This document shows, piece by piece, positions 15,755 through 21,061 of a DNA stretch of 21,061 nt. The notes under the pieces were generated by a model that did not search any database, was not told where the DNA came from, and saw nothing but the letters and a program-made list of their open reading frames with translations. Position numbers and translations under genes: made by a program. Positions within the stretch are counted from its first letter, which is position 1. Each line of letters starts with the position of its first letter. Location: NCBI GenBank assembly GCA_964383325.1, contig CAYLGY010000047.1, positions 1-21,061 on the forward strand, given 5' to 3'. This stretch comes from CAYLGY01 sp964383325 (GTDB taxonomy: Bacteria > Pseudomonadota > Alphaproteobacteria > Rhizobiales > Rhizobiaceae).

Positions 15755-17164
15755 ATGACTGGACCTCGCACGCTTTATGACAAGATCTGGGATGATCATG
15801 TAGTCGATACGCAGGATGACGGAACGAGCCTCATCTATATCGACCGTCATCTGGTTCATGAGGTGACCAGCCCGCAGGCATTCGAGGGGTTGCGCCTTGC
15901 AGGCCGCAAGGTACGCCACCCGGAACGGACGCTTGCGGTCGTGGACCATAACGTGCCGACGACGCCGGACCGGATTTTCGGCATCCGCAACGAGGAAAGC
16001 CGCATCCAGGTGGAGGCCATCGCGAAGAATGCCGCCGATTTCGGCATCGAATATTTCGACGAACGGGATGAGCGCCAGGGTATCGTGCACATTGTCGGGC
16101 CCGAGCAGGGCTTTACCTTGCCGGGCATGACCATCGTCTGTGGCGACAGCCATACATCGACCCATGGCGCGTTCGGTGCGCTGGCGCACGGCATCGGCAC
16201 CTCCGAGGTGGAGCACGTGCTCGCCACGCAGACGCTGATCCAGCGCAAGGCGAAGAACATGCTTGTGCAGGTGGACGGCCAGTTGCCGGAGGGCGTGACC
16301 GCCAAGGACATCATTCTCGCCATCATTGGCGAGATCGGGACTGCCGGCGGCACCGGCCATGTGATCGAATATGCAGGCGAGGCGATTCGATCGCTGTCGA
16401 TGGAAGGCCGCATGACCGTCTGCAACATGTCGATCGAGGGCGGCGCCCGAGCCGGCATGATCGCGCCGGACGAGAAGACATTTGCCTATATCAAGGACCG
16501 CCCGCGCGCGCCGCGTGGCCGGGCCTGGGACATGGCGATGGAATACTGGGAGACCCTGCGCACCGAAGAGGGCGCTCATTTCGACAAGGTTGTAACCCTG
16601 CGCGCCGACAATCTGCCGCCGATCGTCTCCTGGGGATCATCGCCCGAGGATGTGGTCTCGGTCACGGGGACCGTGCCGGATCCGGCCCTGATCCCGGATG
16701 AGAACAAGCGCGTCTCGAAGATGCGGGCGCTGGAATATATGGGGTTGACCCCGGGCACGAAGATCACCGACATCGAACTCGACCGCGTTTTCATCGGCTC
16801 GTGCACCAATGGCCGCATCGAGGATTTGCGCGCGGTAGCGAAAATCGTCGAGGGCAGGCAGGTTTCCAGCCGCGTCAACGCAATGATCGTGCCGGGCTCG
16901 GGACTGGTCAAGGCGCAGGCCGAGGCGGAGGGCCTCGACCGCATCTTCAAGGCGGCTGGATTCGACTGGCGCGAGCCCGGCTGCTCGATGTGCCTGGCCA
17001 TGAATGAAGACCGGCTGAAGCCCTATGAGCGTTGCGCTTCGACCTCGAACCGCAATTTCGAGGGTAGGCAAGGGTTCAAGGGCCGCACGCATCTGGTGTC
17101 GCCGGCAATGGCGGCTGCCGCGGCCATTGCCGGCCGGTTCGTCGATATTCGCGACTGGAAGTGA
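15755..17164 (+). CDS. leuC: 3-isopropylmalate dehydratase large subunit
   Basis: Known role: with LeuD isomerises 2-isopropylmalate to 3-isopropylmalate in leucine synthesis; an aconitase-family [4Fe-4S] enzyme. Seen: 469 residues, the usual length. Substrate motifs include DHNVPTT (64-70) and CGDSHTSTHGAFGAL (129-143). Cluster ligands are C350 (FIGSCTNGR) and C410 and C413 (EPGCSMCLAMNED). SNRNFEGRQG (431-440) is the other aconitase-family signature. The small subunit leuD, normally next door, is not in this window; succinate dehydrogenase genes follow instead. A GGGA about 10 bases upstream is a modest ribosome binding site. Confidence 0.97.
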   Translation: MTGPRTLYDKIWDDHVVDTQDDGTSLIYIDRHLVHEVTSPQAFEGLRLAGRKVRHPERTLAVVDHNVPTTPDRIFGIRNEESRIQVEAIAKNAADFGIEYFDERDERQGIVHIVGPEQGFTLPGMTIVCGDSHTSTHGAFGALAHGIGTSEVEHVLATQTLIQRKAKNMLVQVDGQLPEGVTAKDIILAIIGEIGTAGGTGHVIEYAGEAIRSLSMEGRMTVCNMSIEGGARAGMIAPDEKTFAYIKDRPRAPRGRAWDMAMEYWETLRTEEGAHFDKVVTLRADNLPPIVSWGSSPEDVVSVTGTVPDPALIPDENKRVSKMRALEYMGLTPGTKITDIELDRVFIGSCTNGRIEDLRAVAKIVEGRQVSSRVNAMIVPGSGLVKAQAEAEGLDRIFKAAGFDWREPGCSMCLAMNEDRLKPYERCASTSNRNFEGRQGFKGRTHLVSPAMAAAAAIAGRFVDIRDWK

Positions 17165-17166
17165 CG

Positions 17167-17185
17167 CTGCGGCGGGTTGCCGCAG
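17167..17185 (+). terminator. Hairpin directly after the leuC stop
   Basis: CTGCGGC (17167-17173), loop GGGTT, GCCGCAG (17179-17185): a perfect 7-base GC-rich stem starting 3 bases after the leuC stop. There is no T-run, so it may be a 3' mRNA stabiliser or a weak terminator rather than a classical intrinsic one. Confidence 0.4.
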
Positions 17186-17258
17186 TCCAGCCGCTTCGGG
17201 GCCGCTTCACCGGGAATGGCTCCAGCCCGAGGCGCCCCGAGGGGTCGAAGCGTCTCGG

Positions 17259-17293
17259 ACGATCCGGAAGTCTGCTTTTCCTTTCCGGATCGT
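17259..17293. promoter_or_regulatory. 11-base perfect inverted repeat upstream of sdhC (operator or RNA hairpin)
   Basis: ACGATCCGGAA (17259-17269) is mirrored perfectly by TTCCGGATCGT (17283-17293) across a 13-base centre containing CTTTTCC. No T-run follows, so it is not a typical terminator. A weak promoter can be drawn with CTTTTCC (17275-17281) as -35 and TAGACA (17299-17304) as -10 with a 17-base spacer, which would put the -35 at the centre of the repeat. That geometry would suit a dimeric regulator of the sdh operon. The repeat is seen; the promoter and the function are inferred. Confidence 0.5.
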
Positions 17294-17363
17294 TGCGCTA
17301 GACAGGGCAACCGTGTGCAGGGGTCGCGGCGCGGTCGCGAGCGAGAATACGGAAGGGGACTGT

Positions 17364-17771
17364 ATGGGATCGATGCAAAAGAGTGCCGCGTCGCGGCCGA
17401 GGCCATTATCGCCTCATCTTTCCGTCTACCGGATGATCCCCACCATGGCGATGTCGATCCTGCATCGCATTACCGGTTGCGCGCTGTATTTCGGCGTATT
17501 GCTGTTCATCTGGTGGATTGCGGCCGCAGCCGCTTCGGCCGATGCCTTCGCCCTGTTCCAGGGCATTGCGGGCTCGTGGCTGGGATTGCTGGTCCTGCTC
17601 GGTTTTACCTGGGCGCTGTTCCATCACATGCTTGGCGGCATTCGTCATCTGATCTGGGATACGGGCAGCTGGCTGGAAAAGGAAACCTCGACGCGGCTAG
17701 CCTGGGCGACGTTGGCCGGTTCGGTCGTGCTGACGGTTCTGGCCTGGGCCGCCGGCCTGCTGCTGGCGTGA
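17364..17771 (+). CDS. sdhC: Succinate dehydrogenase cytochrome b556 subunit
   Basis: Known role: one of two membrane anchors of complex II; binds haem b and ubiquinone. Seen: 135 residues with three hydrophobic segments (about 36-56, 68-90 and 113-134). RPLSPHLSVYR opens the domain; SILHR (31-35) supplies the quinone-site S31 and R35, matching S27 and R31 of E. coli. HHMLGGIRHLIWD (87-99) contains the expected haem ligand, H88 by alignment to E. coli H84. Start: the ATG at 17364 lies 5 bases after AAGGGG; ATG at 17373 is an alternative. First gene of sdhCDAB; sdhD follows after 10 bases. Confidence 0.95.
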   Translation: MGSMQKSAASRPRPLSPHLSVYRMIPTMAMSILHRITGCALYFGVLLFIWWIAAAAASADAFALFQGIAGSWLGLLVLLGFTWALFHHMLGGIRHLIWDTGSWLEKETSTRLAWATLAGSVVLTVLAWAAGLLLA

Positions 17772-17781
17772 GGGAGGCATC

Positions 17782-18168
17782 ATGAAGAAGGATCTGCGCA
17801 CACCGTTGGCCCGCGTTCGCGGCCTGGGCGCCGCGCGCGGCGGTACAAGCCATTTCTGGCGTCAGCGCCTGACCGCCATGGCGAACATTCCGCTCGTGCT
17901 CTTCCTCGTCGGGCTGGTGATTTCGATGCATGGCGCCGGCTACGAGGAAACGCGCGCCGTCCTGTCCAGCCCGTGGGTCGCTCTTCCCTTGCTGTTGCTG
18001 CTGCTTTCGGTGCTGGTGCACATGCGCCTCGGCATGCAGGTGGTGATCGAGGACTATGTTCATGGCGAAGGCGCCAAGATCGTGTTGCTGATGCTCAATA
18101 CCTTCTTTGTCTTCGTGCTGGGCGCGATTGGCGCATTTTCCCTACTCAGACTGGCGTTCGGAGGCTGA
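17782..18168 (+). CDS. sdhD: Succinate dehydrogenase membrane anchor subunit SdhD
   Basis: Known role: second membrane anchor of complex II. Seen: 128 residues. A basic N-terminal tail (RTPLARVRGLGAARGG, a pattern common in alphaproteobacterial SdhD) precedes three hydrophobic segments (about 34-52, 65-84 and 100-124). HMRLGMQVVIEDY (80-92) holds the haem ligand H80 and the D91-Y92 pair, spaced exactly as H71 and D82-Y83 in E. coli. GGGAGG just after the sdhC stop is a strong ribosome binding site. sdhA starts 9 bases downstream. Confidence 0.94.
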   Translation: MKKDLRTPLARVRGLGAARGGTSHFWRQRLTAMANIPLVLFLVGLVISMHGAGYEETRAVLSSPWVALPLLLLLLSVLVHMRLGMQVVIEDYVHGEGAKIVLLMLNTFFVFVLGAIGAFSLLRLAFGG

Positions 18169-18177
18169 CCGGCGGAC

Positions 18178-19995
18178 ATGGCAACCAACAGAACCACAGG
18201 GCCGGCTTATCAATTTGTCGACCATAGTTACGATGTCGTCATCGTTGGCGCCGGCGGCGCCGGCTTGCGGGCAACCCTGGGCATGGCGGAGCAGGGGCTG
18301 AAGACCGCCTGCATCACCAAGGTCTTCCCCACGCGCAGCCATACTGTCGCGGCGCAGGGCGGGATTGCCGCTTCCCTGCAGAACATGACGCCCGATTGCT
18401 GGCAATGGCACCTGTTCGACACGGTAAAGGGCTCGGACTGGCTCGGGGATCTCGATGCCATGCAATATCTGGCCATGGAAGCGCCGGCGGCGGTCTATGA
18501 GCTGGAGCATTACGGCGTGCCGTTCAGCCGCAATGAAGAAGGCAAGATCTACCAGCGCCCGTTCGGCGGCCATATGCAGAACTATGGCGAGGGACCCCCG
18601 GTGCAACGCACCTGCGCGGCGGCCGACCGTACGGGACATGCGATCCTGCATACGCTGTACGGGCAGAGCCTTCGCCATAATGCGCAGTTCTTCATCGAAT
18701 ATTTCGCGCTCGATCTTCTGATGGAGGAGGACGGGCGCTGCACGGGGGTCGTCGCCTGGAATCTGGAGGATGGGACCATCCATCGCTTCGCCGCCAAGAT
18801 TGTGGTGCTGGCGACGGGCGGTTACGGGCGCAGCTATTTTTCCTGTACCTCCGCCCATACCTGCACCGGCGATGGCGGCGGCATGGCGGCGCGGGCCGGC
18901 CTGCCCCTGCAGGACATGGAATTCGTTCAGTTCCATCCGACCGGCATTTATGGTGCCGGTTGCCTGATCACGGAGGGCGCGCGCGGCGAAGGCGGCTATC
19001 TCGTCAATTCCGAAGGCGAGCGCTTCATGGAACGCTATGCGCCGTCGGCCAAGGATCTCGCCTCGCGCGATGTCGTTTCGCGCTGCATGACGATCGAGAT
19101 CCGCGAGGGCCGCGGCGTCGGCAAGGACAAGGATCATATCTACCTGCATCTGGATCATCTGGATCCGGCAGTGCTGCATGAACGCCTGCCGGGCATTTCC
19201 GAGAGTGCGAGGATTTTCGCTGGCGTGGATGTCACGCGGGAGCCGATCCCGGTCCTGCCGACGGTGCACTACAATATGGGTGGCATCCCGACAAATTACT
19301 GGGGCGAGGCGCTGCGTCCCACCCCGTCGGATCCGGATGCAGTCGTGCCGGGGCTGATGGCCGTCGGGGAGGCTGGCTGCGCCTCGGTACATGGCGCCAA
19401 CCGGCTCGGCTCCAATTCGCTGATCGATCTGGTTGTGCTCGGTCGCGCCGCCGCAATTCGCGCCGGACAGGTCGTGGATCGCGATGCGCCCGCGCCCGCG
19501 ATCAACGAGGCGGCATCCGAAGCCATCATGAGTCGTTTCGATCGGATCCGCCATGCCAATGGCGCGGTGCCGACCGCGGCGCTGCGTGAAAGGATGCAGC
19601 GCGCGATGCAGGAGGATGCAGCTGTATTCCGGACCCAGGAATCGCTGGACAGCGGATGCCGCCGCATCTCGGAGCTCTGGAAGGAATTGCCGGATCTGAA
19701 AGTCCATGACCGCTCGATGATTTGGAACACGGATCTCGTCGAAACGCTGGAACTGGAAAATCTGATGGCCAATTCCATTACGACCGTCCATGCCGCCGCG
19801 GCGCGCAAGGAAAGCCGTGGCGCGCATGCGCGCGAGGATTTTCCGGACCGTGACGATGCAAACTGGCGCAAGCACTCTCTCGCGACGATCGACGAGAATG
19901 GCCAGGTTTCACTGGCGTACCGGCCGGTGCATACCGAGCTGATTGCGCCGGGCATCGATCTGGAGAAGATTGCGCCGAAGGCGCGCGTATACTGA
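18178..19995 (+). CDS. sdhA: Succinate dehydrogenase flavoprotein subunit
   Basis: Known role: oxidises succinate to fumarate using covalently bound FAD. Seen: 605 residues. The dinucleotide loop is GAGGAGLRA (24-32). H55 in PTRSHTVAAQGG is the FAD-linked histidine. EFVQFHPTGIYG (about 246) and GARGEGGYLVNSEGERFMERY (about 263-283) line the active site. TVHYNMGGIPTN and GCASVHGANRLGSNSLIDLVVLG complete the FAD and capping domains; the C-terminal helical domain ends with the usual acidic and aromatic tail. Start: the ATG at 18178 gives about 17 residues before the first strand, normal for this group; GGAGG (18160-18164) is somewhat distant. All catalytic motifs are intact. Confidence 0.98.
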   Translation: MATNRTTGPAYQFVDHSYDVVIVGAGGAGLRATLGMAEQGLKTACITKVFPTRSHTVAAQGGIAASLQNMTPDCWQWHLFDTVKGSDWLGDLDAMQYLAMEAPAAVYELEHYGVPFSRNEEGKIYQRPFGGHMQNYGEGPPVQRTCAAADRTGHAILHTLYGQSLRHNAQFFIEYFALDLLMEEDGRCTGVVAWNLEDGTIHRFAAKIVVLATGGYGRSYFSCTSAHTCTGDGGGMAARAGLPLQDMEFVQFHPTGIYGAGCLITEGARGEGGYLVNSEGERFMERYAPSAKDLASRDVVSRCMTIEIREGRGVGKDKDHIYLHLDHLDPAVLHERLPGISESARIFAGVDVTREPIPVLPTVHYNMGGIPTNYWGEALRPTPSDPDAVVPGLMAVGEAGCASVHGANRLGSNSLIDLVVLGRAAAIRAGQVVDRDAPAPAINEAASEAIMSRFDRIRHANGAVPTAALRERMQRAMQEDAAVFRTQESLDSGCRRISELWKELPDLKVHDRSMIWNTDLVETLELENLMANSITTVHAAAARKESRGAHAREDFPDRDDANWRKHSLATIDENGQVSLAYRPVHTELIAPGIDLEKIAPKARVY

Positions 19996-20015
19996 ACGGG
20001 AAGGCGACGAACGCC

Positions 20016-20795
20016 ATGGTTGAATTCACGTTACCGAAGAACTCCCGGATCCAGGAGGGGAAGACCTGGCCAAAGCCGGAAGGCGCGACGAATATTCGCG
20101 AATACCGGATCTATCGCTGGTCGCCGGATGATGACGAGAACCCCCGTATCGACACCTATTTCGTCGATCAGGACGATTGCGGGCCGATGGTCCTCGATGC
20201 GCTTTTGTGGATCAAGAACAAGGTAGATCCCACGCTGACCCTGCGCCGTTCCTGCCGCGAGGGCATTTGCGGATCGTGCTCGATGAATATTGACGGCGGC
20301 AATACGCTGGCCTGCACGAAGGCGTGCGATGATATTGAAGGCACGGTGAAGGTCTATCCGCTGACGCATATGCCGGTGGTCAAGGACCTCGTGCCGGACC
20401 TGACGAATTTCTATGCGCAGCATCGGTCGATCGAGCCCTGGCTGCAGACGGTTTCTCCCGAACCGGCAAAGGAATGGCTGCAGAGCCATGAAGATCGCGA
20501 GAAGCTTGACGGGCTTTATGAGTGTATCCTCTGCGCCTGCTGCTCCGCCGGCTGCCCATCCTACTGGTGGAACAGCGACCGGTATCTCGGCCCCGCAGTG
20601 CTCCTGCAGGCCTATCGCTGGATCGCGGACAGTCGCGATGAGGCGACCGGGGAACGTCTCGACAATCTTGAAGATCCGTTCCGTCTCTATCGCTGCCATA
20701 CGATCATGAACTGCACGCAGACCTGCCCCAAGGGCCTGAATCCCGCCAAGGCCATTGCCGAGATCAAGAAGCTGATGGTGGAGCGCCAGGTCTGA
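20016..20795 (+). CDS. sdhB: Succinate dehydrogenase iron-sulfur subunit
   Basis: Known role: passes electrons from FAD to ubiquinone through three Fe-S clusters. Seen: 259 residues. The [2Fe-2S] domain has C80, C85, C88 and C100 (SCREGICGSCSMNI, LAC). The ferredoxin-like half has C170, C173 and C176 for the [4Fe-4S] cluster with C237, and C180, C227 and C233 for the [3Fe-4S] cluster (CILCACCSAGCPSYWWN, CHTIMNCTQTCPKGLNP). The SYWWN tryptophans lie at the quinone site. Starts 20 bases after sdhA with GGGAAGG as ribosome binding site. It is the last recognisable gene on the right; no clear terminator follows. Confidence 0.98.
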   Translation: MVEFTLPKNSRIQEGKTWPKPEGATNIREYRIYRWSPDDDENPRIDTYFVDQDDCGPMVLDALLWIKNKVDPTLTLRRSCREGICGSCSMNIDGGNTLACTKACDDIEGTVKVYPLTHMPVVKDLVPDLTNFYAQHRSIEPWLQTVSPEPAKEWLQSHEDREKLDGLYECILCACCSAGCPSYWWNSDRYLGPAVLLQAYRWIADSRDEATGERLDNLEDPFRLYRCHTIMNCTQTCPKGLNPAKAIAEIKKLMVERQV

Positions 20796-20946
20796 ACCTG
20801 GCCACGCAGAATCCAGAGCGGGATACCGAGCGCAGGTTCGGCATCTTGCTCGCGCAGGCTTCTTGCCAGAGGCCTGAAAGTTGAAACGGAATCGTCCGGG
20901 TGCCGGGAGCTGATGACCGGGCACGGAGCGGAAGGCGACGCGGCCG
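20796..20946. other. Spacer after sdhB without recognised gene
   Basis: No coding signal on either strand. GAACCTG (20794-20800) can pair with CAGGTTC (20833-20839) across a long loop, and CAGGC (20855-20859) with GCCTG (20872-20876), but neither looks like a standard terminator. Confidence 0.5.
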
Positions 20947-21060
20947 CTAGCCTTTCACGACGATGTGTCCCAGTCTGCGCTTGATCTTCTCCGGAAAGCG
21001 GATGCCACTTTCCGGGATCATGGATCTTCGGGTGGCGCTTGATCTTCTCCGGAAAGCGGC
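20947..21060 (-). CDS. Possible 3' end of an unrecognised minus-strand gene
   Basis: A minus-strand frame is open from the right edge to a TAG at 20949-20947, reading MIPESGIRFPEKIKRRLG then HIVVKG before the stop. A basic, well-formed C-terminus and G/C-rich third codon positions are compatible with real coding. A second copy of the peptide RFPEKIKR is readable in another frame further right because the DNA is repeated (see the repeat entry). I recognise no family. The call is weak: short, at the window edge, and possibly disturbed by misassembly. Confidence 0.25.
   Translation of the reverse strand, partial: AAFRRRSSATRRSMIPESGIRFPEKIKRRLGHIVVKG
20977..21059. repeat. 25-base direct repeat at the right end
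   Basis: The same 25 bases occur at 20977-21001 and 21035-21059, starting GCGCTTGATC and ending GGAAAGCGG. The period is 58 bases, not a multiple of three. Between the copies, CTTTCCGG (21008-21015) can pair with CCGGAAAG (20991-20998) of the first copy or with the same bases of the second. The sequence ends 2 bases after the second copy. Confidence 0.8.
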
Positions 21061-21061
21061 T

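Noticed and set aside
18142..19875. A 577-codon minus-strand open frame opposite sdhA
   Set aside because: Shadow of sdhA; no recognisable domain.
17259..21015. Shared CCGGAA/TTCCGG core in the inverted repeats before sdhC and after sdhB, as a paired operon-flanking element
   Set aside because: The shared core is short, and CCGGAAAGG also occurs by codon choice inside genes (near 2669, 4707 and 10640), so chance explains it.

Overview
The window is GC-rich chromosomal DNA from an alphaproteobacterium. The gene content and order (an Omp19-type lipoprotein, zapE, mdh-sucCDAB-lpdA, xerC, rimM-trmD-rplS, leuC, sdhCDAB, with mtaB-dapF alongside) most resemble, from memory, the block found in Hyphomicrobiales (Rhizobiales) and related orders. 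The order-level placement is inference. Almost every gene is a housekeeping gene with intact catalytic residues. I see no phage, insertion sequence, CRISPR array, tRNA, rRNA or defence locus.

Layout. Positions 1-1088 (minus strand): the 5' part of mtaB (tRNA t6A methylthiotransferase), overlapping the end of dapF (diaminopimelate epimerase) by one base. Positions 1372-3086 (plus): an Omp19/Inh-family lipoprotein and the AAA+ ATPase zapE. Positions 3277-12247 (plus): mdh, sucC, sucD, sucA, sucB and lpdA, giving malate dehydrogenase, succinyl-CoA synthetase and the whole 2-oxoglutarate dehydrogenase complex. A run of ten N interrupts sucA. Positions 12358-13586 (minus): a 47-residue candidate lipoprotein with a strong ribosome binding site, then xerC. 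Positions 13649-15633 (plus): rimM, trmD and rplS. Positions 15755-17164: leuC without leuD beside it. Positions 17364-20795: sdhC, sdhD, sdhA and sdhB, the complete succinate dehydrogenase. The last ~265 bases hold no recognised gene, but carry a 25-base direct repeat and possibly the 3' end of a minus-strand gene.

How the genes work together. The two metabolic operons encode the TCA steps from 2-oxoglutarate to succinyl-CoA, succinate and fumarate, plus malate to oxaloacetate. Only fumarase is missing from that arm. LpdA supplies the E3 subunit to SucAB. RimM, TrmD and L19 serve ribosome maturation and tRNA modification, XerC chromosome dimer resolution, DapF lysine and peptidoglycan synthesis, and LeuC leucine synthesis.

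I found no convincing new system. The points most worth a second look are the regulatory and structural DNA between genes: an 11-base inverted repeat before sdhC, three hairpins in the sucB-lpdA spacer, a possible private promoter and leader for rplS, and an AT-rich palindromic region before mdh. The unannotated small lipoprotein, the N run in sucA (probably about one real base) and the repeated sequence at the right end also deserve checking.
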